A DNA stretch of 44,942 nt from Lachnospiraceae bacterium (GTDB lineage Bacteria; Bacillota; Clostridia; Lachnospirales; Lachnospiraceae): NCBI GenBank assembly GCA_015057405.1, contig SVEK01000026.1, positions 1 through 44,942 of the forward strand, in the 5' to 3' direction. The translations under genes and the position numbers were made by a program. Positions 32,854-42,597 of this stretch are shown piece after piece; positions within the stretch are counted from its first letter, which is position 1, and the number at the start of each line of letters is the position of its first letter. The notes beneath the pieces were generated by a model. That model was given only the letters and a program-made list of their open reading frames with translations, had not been told where the DNA came from and made no database searches.

Positions 32854-33798
32854 TTACAACTGCTTTTTTAGCATATCCATAAATAATCTGCACATTCTCG
32901 GCAAATACGCATCACCATTATAGGCAATAAATATTGGCCTGCTTGCTATATATTCAGGCAAGGCATAAATACATAATTTATTCTGGTAATTAGAGCCTCT
33001 GATAGCAGCTTCCGAGGAAAACATCATTCCCATTCCACGGGATGCAAGATTTACTCCAAGTAAAACCTGATTAACAGTAATCGAATTATCAGAAATCACG
33101 TTTTCTTTACGCAAAAATTCAACAACTGTCTTTTGCAGAGGTTGTTTATCTTCTAAATTAATCAGCTTCATACCGGATAATATCGTCCAATCTTCTATTA
33201 TCGGACAATCATTTTCTGTATCGAAGCCGGAAGAATCAATATTAATCTGATATTCCGTCAACTTGTTATTGATATCCCAATCTTTAGGTATACACAAGTA
33301 TATTTTTTCCTGCTTAATTAATTCGGTAACATAATTACTTTCCAAATCGCTGCTTGTGCTTATGAAGCAATCAATCTCACCATCCGCAGCCATTTCTACA
33401 AGCCTGGATAATGCTGCCTCTTTTATTGCAATCTTACATTCAGGATATTGTTCATTAAATTCAGCAACCTTATCCGGAATAAATGTATTGGCATATGCAA
33501 CAGGAGCACCTATTGTAATTGTACGGTTACGATTGTCCATTATATCATTGATTTTACTAAAACACTCTCTGTAATCGAGACGAAACTTCTTTAAATATTC
33601 AATATAAACCCGACCTTCTTCCGTCGGACTAATAGGTGACTTCTTTCTTTCGAATATTCGTATTCCCAGTTCGTTCTCTAATTTATTAATAGAAGCCGAC
33701 AAAGCCGGCTGGCTGACACCAAGTTCAGCCGCCGCCTTTGTAAAGCTTTTATTGTAATATACTGATAGAACATTCTTTTCCCGTTGTTCAAACTTCAT
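32854..33798 (-). CDS. LysR-family transcriptional regulator
   Basis: Protein of 314 residues. The N-terminal winged helix is clear (FTKAAAELGVSQPALSASI and LENELGIRIFERKKSP), and the rest is a periplasmic-binding-like effector domain (TITIGAPVAYANTFIPDKV, ADGEIDCFIST, VNLASRGMGMMFSSEAA). It stands upstream of, and in the same direction as, the NitT/TauT-type importer operon, separated by its own terminator. It is a likely regulator of that importer through the palindrome at 32480-32496. It follows the GH2 gene by 45 bases, with no terminator between, so some read-through from the glycosidase operon is possible. Confidence 0.92.
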   Translation of the reverse strand: MKFEQREKNVLSVYYNKSFTKAAAELGVSQPALSASINKLENELGIRIFERKKSPISPTEEGRVYIEYLKKFRLDYRECFSKINDIMDNRNRTITIGAPVAYANTFIPDKVAEFNEQYPECKIAIKEAALSRLVEMAADGEIDCFISTSSDLESNYVTELIKQEKIYLCIPKDWDINNKLTEYQINIDSSGFDTENDCPIIEDWTILSGMKLINLEDKQPLQKTVVEFLRKENVISDNSITVNQVLLGVNLASRGMGMMFSSEAAIRGSNYQNKLCIYALPEYIASRPIFIAYNGDAYLPRMCRLFMDMLKKQL

Positions 33799-33843
33799 AT
33801 TACGTCTCCTGTTGAATCAATCATTATTTTTTCAACGTAATAA

Positions 33844-36800
33844 TCACTTCTTAACTTTAATTTTAATAACCTTAGACCATTTTCCGTATACTTTTTTCTT
33901 TCCGTTAAGTTTGAAAGCTCGTACTCTGTAGTAATATGTCTTACCTTTTTTAACTTTTTTATCCATATACTTAACTATGGTCTTCTTATTTAATACTTTA
34001 ATCTTCTTAAAACCTTTATTCTTACGAAGTGAACGCTGAATCTCATAACCCTTAGCACTGCTTATCTTCTTCCACATAAGCTTTACAGCCTTAGACTTAG
34101 TAATATACTTAGCTCTAATTTTATTAATCTTTGCAGGCTTTGTTACTTTTGCCGGAGCTTTTGATGCAACAGGAGTAGGTGTAACACCATTATTAGCAGG
34201 AGTAACAACCGGTACCGGTGTTGCTGTCGGTCTTGGGTCCGGAAGATCCGGATCTGAATATACGGCAAAACTGTAGTTATCAGCTTCCTGTCTGTACTGT
34301 CTTGTTACATTTGACACGTATCCTGTCATATCGCCCCATGCATTAGTAGCTGTGTATGGAACAAGTGTATATGAATAATCATACGTGAAATACTCATCCT
34401 GGTCAACATATAATCTGTATTCATCAAGAGTATCCGGTCCGCAGCTTGCATTACCTGCACCTGATGACACACTGTTTATTGATACAAATGTTTCAGCCTG
34501 CTTCTCCAAATCATAAGGATGTCTTGCCTCTGTAAGCTGATCAGCAGTAAAGTGAAGCGCCGATGCCTCAAATTCTTTTTCGCTGGCAATAGCAATAGCT
34601 GCCTTCTTGTTACTATCAGTAACTGTAAACCACTTAACACCGGTTACATTACCTGTATCCTGAGTATCAACGTATGGATAGAACATTTTGCTAACAGTTG
34701 TTTCATATGAACCTTTCTTTGCAGCTGAACAACGGTCAACCATTGTTTCAAAGCCACCTTTTCCATACCAATACACGTTCTCAAAACCTTCAGGCATCAC
34801 TAAATCAGTACCAATTCTCAACACACGTTTATTGTCAATTGATGCGTTAGCAAGATCATAATCAATATCAATACTAACTGCACCGCTTCCGTCAATAGTG
34901 TACGTATAATTAACACTAATGTTATCCATTTTATCAAACAACAGTCTAATATTGATCACATTCTGATTATTATCATTTACAGAAGTGTCAATTGTATCTA
35001 CATAGGCGCTCTTTCCAACATTCTGCCAAGCCCAATCGAAGTTTTTATCGTTGTTAAGCGGAGCTCTCCAGAAGTTTGGTGTAGGTCCCTGTGTAAGAAC
35101 AAGTTCATTTCTATAGTAGTAATCTTTGATAACACCTGTATCCTTCATTACTTTGAAGCTGAACAAATCACCGGAAACCTCATAACAATCGTCACTATCA
35201 TTTACCTCAACTTTATTAGTTGCTATAGTTCTTGTAACATTCTTAACTGTATCAGGAATGATAAACTGTTCATTGGACATTACATGTCCGGCAGGAATAA
35301 TAACCTTTGAAACACCGTCAACACTGCCCATAAAATCAGTTTTAGTTTTAACTACAATATTAAGATAATAATCACTTCCTGCTTTTATTGAAGCAGGCAT
35401 ATACTTAATATACGGTACTGCAAGGAAGTTTTCCTGTCTTGGTCCTACGTCAACATTTTTTATCTCTTCGCTGCCAAGAAGAGTTCCGTCTTCATATAAT
35501 TCAAAGAATACCGAATACTTACTAAGATTATCAAAACTTGATTCGTTATAAACAAATACCCATTCTTCTGCAATATCAGCATCTGTTGTTCCGTTGAACC
35601 AGAAGTTCTGATACTGATACTTAACTTCATTCATTTCAGGCTGAACATCTCTGTCCGGTGATAAAAGACCGTTACAACAGAATGAATTATCATTCGGATT
35701 GTCACCGTTATCTCCGCCGTAACTAAAGAACTTACCGTCATTTTCTTCAGCATAAAGATTCTGATGAGCATCTTCTTCCGCATAATAATCATAACGATTA
35801 CCTGTAACCTGCTTTTCATTAAGTATATCATCAATTGAACGGAATCTTGCCTGGTCAACATAATCCCATATAAAACCACCAAGAATGTTCTGATTCTCTG
35901 CTCCTCTTACAGCTTCCCAATATTCTTTTATACTTCCTACTGCATTACCCATTCCGTGGTCATATTCACACATAAGATAAGGCATTGTTACATTACCTTT
36001 ATTGATTACACCCTTAATATTGTATGGGTACATATCACTATCTACATCAACACCATTTTCATTATGATCACTTTCGCAATGAACCGGACGTGTTGTATCA
36101 TGATCCTTAAAGTACCATATCAAATCAAAGAACATTCCGTTACAGTATGTTTTAGGTTGATTATAATAGTTTTCATTACCTGTTGACCACATTACATTGG
36201 CCGTTCTGTTCTTAAGTCTTTCGAATGCAGTCTGAGTTCTGTCCAAAACAAGCTTCTTAAACGGTGTTTTAAGATTCTCTGCCGAATTCTGAAGTGCATG
36301 ACACTCAACATTAGTTTCAGCCATCATATATAAACCGTATTTTTCACACAAATAATACAGATACTCATCATTGCTGTAATGAGATGTACGCACTGCATTA
36401 ATGTTATTCTGTTTCATTATTCTGATATCCTCAAACTGAGTTTCATGAGGAACATACTTTCCGTATAACGGGTCTGTATCATGACGGTTTACACCCTTGA
36501 AATAGAATGGCTGACCGTTAATTAACATCTGCTGATAATCATTCGGATTAGTAGCACGCTTACCATTTTCTTTTACTTCGGTTCTTGTAAACTCAACTTC
36601 TCTGAATCCAAGATTCTGTGAAAGAGACTCAATGTACGCACCGGTCTTCTTATTGTAAAGTGTAAGAACCATCACATAAAGATTTGGGTCTTCACAACTC
36701 CAAAGCTTTGGAGAATATACTGTACGACATGATTCATTAACATCGGTAAGAGATGCCTGACCATTTTCTCCGGCAGCAAGTGCAGGAACATCAATACTCC

Positions 36801-37968
36801 AACCATTCATAAATACTGAACCATCTTCATTATAAAGCGCAACATCAATTGCATATTCGTTATCATCTATATCTGATGTACTATAGTTTACAACCTGCAT
36901 ATCAGAAAGAATAATATCTGCATCAACATAATTATCATCAAGATCAGTCTTTACAAAATAATCCTCAAGATGTATGAGTGGTGTTGCAAAAAGATATACA
37001 TCTCTGAATATTCCTCCGTCATAGAAGAAATCCTGACCTTCAAACCATGTACCGTCACAGAACTTGTGAACCTCAACTGCAAGGAGGTTATCTGCTGTTG
37101 TATCTATCGTGCCGTCAGCATTTTTAATAAGGTAATCTGTTATGTCAAAACTGTGCGGACTGTATGTATCTTCACTGTAACCTACTTCTTTTCCGTTAAC
37201 ATATACATAATAACAGGACTCAACACCCTGGAAACTTATATTAACTCTTCCATTGGCATCAGCAAGACCCTGATTAACCTTAAAGTTTTTTCTATACATT
37301 CCCACAGGATTATAGTTCGTTGCGCATCTAGGAGATGTCACATATTCATTCTGCCAAGGCATAGTAACATTAGCATATATGTGATAATCAAATCCGTGAT
37401 ACTGCCAGCTTGCAGGAAGAGAAAGATTATCCTTCCAATCACCCTCCGGTGTATAGCCGGTTCTGTAAAAATCTCTATATCTTGCATTTGCTTCCGTTTG
37501 GTTTTTAACTACCACCAAAGACCAATCGGACACCGATTCATCTTTACCTGTAAGGAACTGAACATATTTTGATGCATCCTTCTTATAATCCCTTGCACCT
37601 ACAATTGCCTTGTCAACTGCATCATATGAAACATACGATGTTGATGTTGCTGAATCAGCCTTGCGATTAATGGCAAATACTTCTGAAGCTGCAACAGTGT
37701 TACCATCCACGTCAGTATAGCTATTACCCGTCCACTCATTATGAGTAAACTTTGTCTCCTTTTCAACACTTGCGTCAATAATAGATGTAAGTGCCGGCAA
37801 CTCATTGTTAGTGTATGTAGACCAGCCATCTACAATATTGTAACTAGCATCCATTGTTTTGCAATCTTCATCTCCGGCAGCATTAACAGCACTGTAATCA
37901 GGAGTAACTCCAACGGCTACCGCTACTGCCATAAACATTGCAATAATCCCTTTTAATCTCCTTTTCAT
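33844..37968 (-). CDS. Secreted GH2-family glycosidase, beta-galactosidase type
   Basis: Protein of 1374 residues with signal peptide (IIAMFMAVAVAVGVTPDYSA). GH2 sugar-binding domain: LPASWQYHGFDYHIYANV and NPVGMYRKNFKV. Ig-like middle domain follows, then the TIM barrel: GVNRHDTDP, AVRTSHYSND, acid/base E599 in TGNENY, nucleophile E668 in MCEYDHGMGNA, DYVDQ. The later part has the beta-galactosidase small chain (NFWRAPLNNDKNFDW). A Thr/Pro linker (about 1250) leads to a basic FN3-like module (KLMWKKISSAKGYEIQRS ... KGKTYYYRVRAF) that may bind the wall. Likely releases terminal beta-galactose outside the cell. It is the last gene of a GH43-GH59-GH2 operon, 15 bases after GH59, with GAGGGG at its start. 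Confidence 0.93.
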   Translation of the reverse strand: MKRRLKGIIAMFMAVAVAVGVTPDYSAVNAAGDEDCKTMDASYNIVDGWSTYTNNELPALTSIIDASVEKETKFTHNEWTGNSYTDVDGNTVAASEVFAINRKADSATSTSYVSYDAVDKAIVGARDYKKDASKYVQFLTGKDESVSDWSLVVVKNQTEANARYRDFYRTGYTPEGDWKDNLSLPASWQYHGFDYHIYANVTMPWQNEYVTSPRCATNYNPVGMYRKNFKVNQGLADANGRVNISFQGVESCYYVYVNGKEVGYSEDTYSPHSFDITDYLIKNADGTIDTTADNLLAVEVHKFCDGTWFEGQDFFYDGGIFRDVYLFATPLIHLEDYFVKTDLDDNYVDADIILSDMQVVNYSTSDIDDNEYAIDVALYNEDGSVFMNGWSIDVPALAAGENGQASLTDVNESCRTVYSPKLWSCEDPNLYVMVLTLYNKKTGAYIESLSQNLGFREVEFTRTEVKENGKRATNPNDYQQMLINGQPFYFKGVNRHDTDPLYGKYVPHETQFEDIRIMKQNNINAVRTSHYSNDEYLYYLCEKYGLYMMAETNVECHALQNSAENLKTPFKKLVLDRTQTAFERLKNRTANVMWSTGNENYYNQPKTYCNGMFFDLIWYFKDHDTTRPVHCESDHNENGVDVDSDMYPYNIKGVINKGNVTMPYLMCEYDHGMGNAVGSIKEYWEAVRGAENQNILGGFIWDYVDQARFRSIDDILNEKQVTGNRYDYYAEEDAHQNLYAEENDGKFFSYGGDNGDNPNDNSFCCNGLLSPDRDVQPEMNEVKYQYQNFWFNGTTDADIAEEWVFVYNESSFDNLSKYSVFFELYEDGTLLGSEEIKNVDVGPRQENFLAVPYIKYMPASIKAGSDYYLNIVVKTKTDFMGSVDGVSKVIIPAGHVMSNEQFIIPDTVKNVTRTIATNKVEVNDSDDCYEVSGDLFSFKVMKDTGVIKDYYYRNELVLTQGPTPNFWRAPLNNDKNFDWAWQNVGKSAYVDTIDTSVNDNNQNVINIRLLFDKMDNISVNYTYTIDGSGAVSIDIDYDLANASIDNKRVLRIGTDLVMPEGFENVYWYGKGGFETMVDRCSAAKKGSYETTVSKMFYPYVDTQDTGNVTGVKWFTVTDSNKKAAIAIASEKEFEASALHFTADQLTEARHPYDLEKQAETFVSINSVSSGAGNASCGPDTLDEYRLYVDQDEYFTYDYSYTLVPYTATNAWGDMTGYVSNVTRQYRQEADNYSFAVYSDPDLPDPRPTATPVPVVTPANNGVTPTPVASKAPAKVTKPAKINKIRAKYITKSKAVKLMWKKISSAKGYEIQRSLRKNKGFKKIKVLNKKTIVKYMDKKVKKGKTYYYRVRAFKLNGKKKVYGKWSKVIKIKVKK

Positions 37969-37983
37969 AAAATACCCCTCTCT

Positions 37984-40900
37984 TTATTTTGTTGGTTTTA
38001 CTTTTATTACATTAGAATACTTACTATATGTTTTTTTATTGCCATTCTTTTTATATGCCCGTATTCTATAATAACACATTTTTTTAGCTGATGCTTTTTT
38101 GTCAATATAAGACACTGTTTTATTCTTCTTAATGGTTTTAATAGCCTTGAATTTTTTCTTATTACCAACGGATCTTTCAAGAACATAACCATCTGCCTTA
38201 GAATTTCTCTTCCATGTAATCTTTACTTTGCCTTTAACACGTTTTGCTGACTTAAGTTTCACCTTGGCAAGCTTTGTCTTAACAGGCTTCGGAGTGTTTT
38301 CTACTGTTGTAGAAGTTGTTCCTGATGGCTGTTGTACAACCGGTGTCACAGGTGCAGGAGTAACTATCGGTTGCGGATTCTGATTCTTATCAACAGCCTC
38401 CCAGTTTCCGCTCAAATCGGACTTGATTACATGAGTTGGCAATTCACCAATAGGCATAATCGCATCAAGCGTAATTGAACCCGACTTAAGGACAACCTTA
38501 ATATTGTGGTCTCCCTTACCAAGTCCGTCTATTACAAGGAATGAACCATGTTTATTACTCTGGTTAATTATTCCGTCTGCTTCCACCAATTCTCCGTTAT
38601 CATAAACTTCAACGCTACCTGAAGTATTCTCGCCAATCAAAGCGAATGCATCGGTGTTAACATCAAAAGTAAATGATGCTCCTACAGTACTTGATTTACT
38701 TGTAGTTCTATACCAGTCATCACTACTTCCTCTTGCTGAAGTTATTGTCCAGTTTCCTTCGTAATCAACATTTTCATCTGAATTGTCTATTATGTTTCCG
38801 CCGTAAGGAATTGTATCCAAAGTATCTCCGCCTTCAAGCTTTGTTACAAGAAGGTTATCATAATATGCTTCGTTCCAGCCTGAGAAAAATCTTACTCGTC
38901 CAAATAACTCAGCATTAGAATCAGTATATTCATATACTTTTTCTCCATTTATCTCAGCAGTAATAACATTTCCTTTACCTGTTATTGCAAGCTTGTATAA
39001 TCCGTCATCATTAGCATCAACAGAACCTTTTGCAAGTTCAGAACGTCTCTTAGAGAACACCCAGTCACCGCTCTCATTAATCTTAAGACTGTAACCGCTG
39101 TCTCTATAATTCATTCCAGTCTGCTCTCTTATTACAATTCCGGCAAAACCGTAATCAGGAATCTGAATATCCACTGCTGCTTTGTAATTCATCCAACGGA
39201 AATCTCCAACTACTGCACTTGGCTCATTAACTCTCCACTGGGATATCTCTGTATCAAGTTTCTGTATCAGTCTTCCGTCTTCCACATAAAAGGCACCTGT
39301 AGAATCAACAGTATATCTCGGCTCATTTCCTCTTTTTTCAAGATAATCAGCCGGATAATTTTTATACTCATAATCATCTGCGTATAAAACATTGCTGTCT
39401 GTTGTATCAATAAAACTTCCTGTGGCATCTGTATCCAGTACCATTCCCGGCTTATCTGATGGCAAACGCTTGGTATATTCTTCTTTACCATTACAGTTAA
39501 GTGTAGTAACTGTTACCATTGAAAATGGTTCCACGTTTACAATGTAACCGTCATCAGCATGTTTTATATTACCCTTATACTGAAAATAACTGTCAGTTTT
39601 GGTTTCCCACAACTCAAGTTCCTTAGAATCATCTATGTCCATACCAAATGTTTCTATTTTGTATGTAAGACTCTTATTACTGTTATTAACAATAATTGTA
39701 GAAAAATCTTTCTTGTCCGGTGAAGCAAGTGTCATATAACTTGGATTACCGTTTTCATTGCTAAGGTGTTCGGTTCCTGAAGAAGTATTATTGGATGCAT
39801 CCGCAATATATCTCCATATACCTTTCGTATTACTTTCATTTTCCCATCCAAGTTTAGCAAACTTGCTGATATGGCTTAAGCAATATAATGCTTCGTCGTA
39901 ATGAACAGTTCCTGCCCAAGGCTCTCTGGCACTCAAAAGTTCCTTATGGTCAAACTGTGAACCTTCGTAAAATGAACCAATCGCCGGCTGGAAAACATAA
40001 TGAGTCATTCTTGAATACACGGCACTCTTTATCATACAGTCAATCATAGCTAATGGGCTTTGGAATCCTCCCATTGTGCCTGCGCCATATGCATCAGTTT
40101 TCTTTTTCTGATATTCAGTAAAACTAAAGTTACCGCATCCCTCGCTGTACCATACTTCCTTATCCTCTATATCAGCCATATTAGCACAATCTATATTAGA
40201 CCGTTCTCCGGTATTATAGTGGGAGCCAATAGCATCTACAGAATCAAATAACTGTTCATCTTTAAGCATATTTGCCACTATCTTAAATGAAAGGTACTCA
40301 TCAGATGCAATAATCTTAATCGAATGATATGCTTTTATAGCATTTTCATCCATATAAGAAGGGAATTCATCATCAGAATTAAGTCTTTCCCTGAACCACT
40401 TAATAAAATCATCATCAGGATTTTGTGTCTCATTAGCATCCGGATTAATGTAGTCCAAAATATATCCGTATTTTTCATACGCATCAAGAATTGTTTCTTT
40501 ATACCATGTATAAACAGCTTCATATCCTGCACCTTTTCGGTCAGAATTCCAATAATCTTCAACCCATCTTGGCATCTGCCAGCGAAGAATACTTACTTTA
40601 ATGTCAGGATTAATCTTTTTAGCATCTGCCGCAAGAATAAACCCCGGGCTTCTTGAAACGTCTGCTTCTTCATCCTCATACCTTTTTGTACATGAATCCG
40701 CACCTGTTGAATTGTTTCCGTCATTACCCATCTCCATCTTAATGTGGGTCATAATAGGATGCTCTCCGCCAAACAATATCTGAAGCAATTCTCTGTACAC
40801 AGCAGGATTCTGATACTTATAATCTATAAGAAGATTACTTGTACTGTTGGCGTTAAGTACACCAAATCCTTTGTATGTCAATCCATTAACGTTGTTTGCT

Positions 40901-41058
40901 GCGCTTTCTACCGATTCTCCATTAATGTCTACCACTACTACATCTGCATCCGCTGCCTGAACTTTCATAACATCTCCTCGCATAGCCATACTACCTGCAA
41001 TAAGTGACATCATACAAAATGCTGCTATTACTCTTTTTAAAAACAACCTTTTTTTCAT
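37984..41058 (-). CDS. Secreted GH59-family beta-galactosidase (galactocerebrosidase-like)
   Basis: Protein of 1024 residues with signal peptide (AAFCMMSLIAGSMA). The first half matches the GH59 family: KGFGVLNANSTSNLLIDY, then ILFGGEHPIMTHIKMEMGND, the SILRWQMPRWV barrel strand, acid/base E210 in DANETQN and nucleophile E306 in VWYSEGCGNFS. A beta-sandwich and a LamG-like lectin domain follow (YTVDSTGAFYVEDGRLIQ, YKLAITGKGNVITAEINGE), as in mammalian GALC. Residues about 760-880 add another beta-rich module, then a Pro/Thr linker and a basic FN3-like C-terminus (YVLERSVGNKKKFKAIK). GH59 enzymes split beta-galactosides including galactolipids and galactans. It sits between GH43 and GH2 genes with 15-base gaps. 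Confidence 0.88.
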   Translation of the reverse strand: MKKRLFLKRVIAAFCMMSLIAGSMAMRGDVMKVQAADADVVVVDINGESVESAANNVNGLTYKGFGVLNANSTSNLLIDYKYQNPAVYRELLQILFGGEHPIMTHIKMEMGNDGNNSTGADSCTKRYEDEEADVSRSPGFILAADAKKINPDIKVSILRWQMPRWVEDYWNSDRKGAGYEAVYTWYKETILDAYEKYGYILDYINPDANETQNPDDDFIKWFRERLNSDDEFPSYMDENAIKAYHSIKIIASDEYLSFKIVANMLKDEQLFDSVDAIGSHYNTGERSNIDCANMADIEDKEVWYSEGCGNFSFTEYQKKKTDAYGAGTMGGFQSPLAMIDCMIKSAVYSRMTHYVFQPAIGSFYEGSQFDHKELLSAREPWAGTVHYDEALYCLSHISKFAKLGWENESNTKGIWRYIADASNNTSSGTEHLSNENGNPSYMTLASPDKKDFSTIIVNNSNKSLTYKIETFGMDIDDSKELELWETKTDSYFQYKGNIKHADDGYIVNVEPFSMVTVTTLNCNGKEEYTKRLPSDKPGMVLDTDATGSFIDTTDSNVLYADDYEYKNYPADYLEKRGNEPRYTVDSTGAFYVEDGRLIQKLDTEISQWRVNEPSAVVGDFRWMNYKAAVDIQIPDYGFAGIVIREQTGMNYRDSGYSLKINESGDWVFSKRRSELAKGSVDANDDGLYKLAITGKGNVITAEINGEKVYEYTDSNAELFGRVRFFSGWNEAYYDNLLVTKLEGGDTLDTIPYGGNIIDNSDENVDYEGNWTITSARGSSDDWYRTTSKSSTVGASFTFDVNTDAFALIGENTSGSVEVYDNGELVEADGIINQSNKHGSFLVIDGLGKGDHNIKVVLKSGSITLDAIMPIGELPTHVIKSDLSGNWEAVDKNQNPQPIVTPAPVTPVVQQPSGTTSTTVENTPKPVKTKLAKVKLKSAKRVKGKVKITWKRNSKADGYVLERSVGNKKKFKAIKTIKKNKTVSYIDKKASAKKMCYYRIRAYKKNGNKKTYSKYSNVIKVKPTK

Positions 41059-41073
41059 CTTAATACTTTCCTC

Positions 41074-42483
41074 CTAATCTAACAAAAATGATTTAAGACT
41101 TATCGTCCCCTGTCCGGTATATTTTATATACAAGGCACATATACCGTCGGGAATATTAATCTCTGACGAATACTCTTCCCAAATATTACTATACTGTACA
41201 GGAATTGTAGCAAGTACCTCGCCATCAATGGATGTACTGATTTCGAATGCACCACTTCCGTATCCACGGGCTTTTAATGTGATACTCGAAACACCCTTAC
41301 AGTCAAAATACTTATATCCTGCGGTTGCTCCCGCCTTCATATTACAAATATATCCGACTTCTTCTTCACCATCACGTCCATCCTGGGTAATCTTAGGGAA
41401 TTCAGGATTCATCCACTCCCATCCGGTTCTGTCCGACACATGATCGCAAAACAGATTACAAGCTATATATGCCGGATATTCTCCCTTTCCAATCAATGGT
41501 CCATCATTAAGTCCGCAGGATGTCATTTCAACCTGTGGTATGCTTCCATCAGGAAGAATCTCTATTTTCTCTGCGCAATCCTGTCTGCTAAAGTTAGAGC
41601 CATTAGTATGACGGTGATGGAATATATACCACTGTCCATTTATTTCAATTATACTTCCATGGTCATTACCACCATAATACGTCGGCATTTCAGCAGGTTT
41701 GTAACTATCTATATGTACATCATTATTAGTAATTATTATACCACGATACACAAAATCCTTAGTAGGATGCTTGCTGGTTGCATAGCACATTTCATAATTC
41801 AAAATTGAAGAATATACAAAATAATATGTATCTCCAACCTTACGCATGGAAGGTGCTTCAAAAAATTCATGCCCCTCATACCCTGAACCTGCACTATACG
41901 GTTCGCTAGGGGCAATTATTACAGGGTCTTCTATAATAGTAACCATATCCTTATCAAGAACGGTAGCCATAGCTCCTGATCTTGAACGGTCTCCAATTGC
42001 ACAAAATCCGGTGTAAAGATAGGTTCTGTCTCCCTCAGTTAAAACTCCCGGATCAAATTGTGGTTCATCTCCCTGTCTTTCTCCAAGTTTTGTGCCATCT
42101 TTATAATGAACGTAACCATAAAATTCATATTTACCGGCCGGGGTATCGCATACTGCGACAGATACTATCTGAAACTTATCAAGGCAATAATAAAGATAAT
42201 ATCTTCCGTCCGGCCCCTGAGTAACATCAGGCGCATACAGACAGGCATTGCCCCGCGGGTTAAGCGGATCATCTGTCTTTTTGTATATTACACCCTCATA
42301 TCTCCAATCAGACAAATCGTCCACCGGAGCTGACCAACACACATAATCATTTAAGCAATACATAAGTGAATTAAATCTGTCATGAGAACCATACACGTAT
42401 ACTCTGTCCCCAAATACATAAGGTTCACAGTCCGGTGTATACTCCCAAGACGGCAAATAAGGATTAAAAGCTTGTTTTGTCAT
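41074..42483 (-). CDS. GH43-family glycosidase with C-terminal CBM-like domain
   Basis: Protein of 469 residues from ATG at 42483 (AGGAGG eight bases upstream; an adjacent in-frame TTG is less likely). It lacks a signal peptide, so it acts in the cytoplasm on imported oligosaccharides. The five-bladed propeller motifs are NPYLPSWEYTPDCEPYVFGD with the first acid, LYAPDVTQGPDGRYYLYYC, and HEFFEAPSMRKVGDTYYFVY with the catalytic Glu. The last ~110 residues resemble a CBM6-like sandwich (SSITLKARGYGSGAFEISTS). GH43 includes arabinosidases, xylosidases and galactosidases; the neighbours point to a galactan-type substrate. First gene of the operon. Confidence 0.88.
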   Translation of the reverse strand: MTKQAFNPYLPSWEYTPDCEPYVFGDRVYVYGSHDRFNSLMYCLNDYVCWSAPVDDLSDWRYEGVIYKKTDDPLNPRGNACLYAPDVTQGPDGRYYLYYCLDKFQIVSVAVCDTPAGKYEFYGYVHYKDGTKLGERQGDEPQFDPGVLTEGDRTYLYTGFCAIGDRSRSGAMATVLDKDMVTIIEDPVIIAPSEPYSAGSGYEGHEFFEAPSMRKVGDTYYFVYSSILNYEMCYATSKHPTKDFVYRGIIITNNDVHIDSYKPAEMPTYYGGNDHGSIIEINGQWYIFHHRHTNGSNFSRQDCAEKIEILPDGSIPQVEMTSCGLNDGPLIGKGEYPAYIACNLFCDHVSDRTGWEWMNPEFPKITQDGRDGEEEVGYICNMKAGATAGYKYFDCKGVSSITLKARGYGSGAFEISTSIDGEVLATIPVQYSNIWEEYSSEINIPDGICALYIKYTGQGTISLKSFLLD

Positions 42484-42516
42484 CAAAAATTCCTCCTACA
42501 GGCTAATTCAATCCTT

Positions 42517-42522
42517 ATTATA
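42517..42522 (-). promoter_or_regulatory. Possible -10 of the glycosidase operon
   Basis: TATAAT on the minus strand 34 bases before the GH43 start. There is no recognisable -35, and the flanking TTATAA-CGT-TTATAA could be a regulator site, so an activator may be needed. Confidence 0.4.
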
Positions 42523-42597
42523 ACGTTTATAAATATTATTTTTTATGTCTTATCCAAATATTTTATTGAAATATTTACTTGAAAATACCGCATTTTG

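Noticed and set aside
36970..37572. A 200-codon open frame on plus opposite the GH2 gene
   Set aside because: Its sequence is Cys/Ile-rich and lacks a ribosome site; it mirrors codon use of the real gene on minus.
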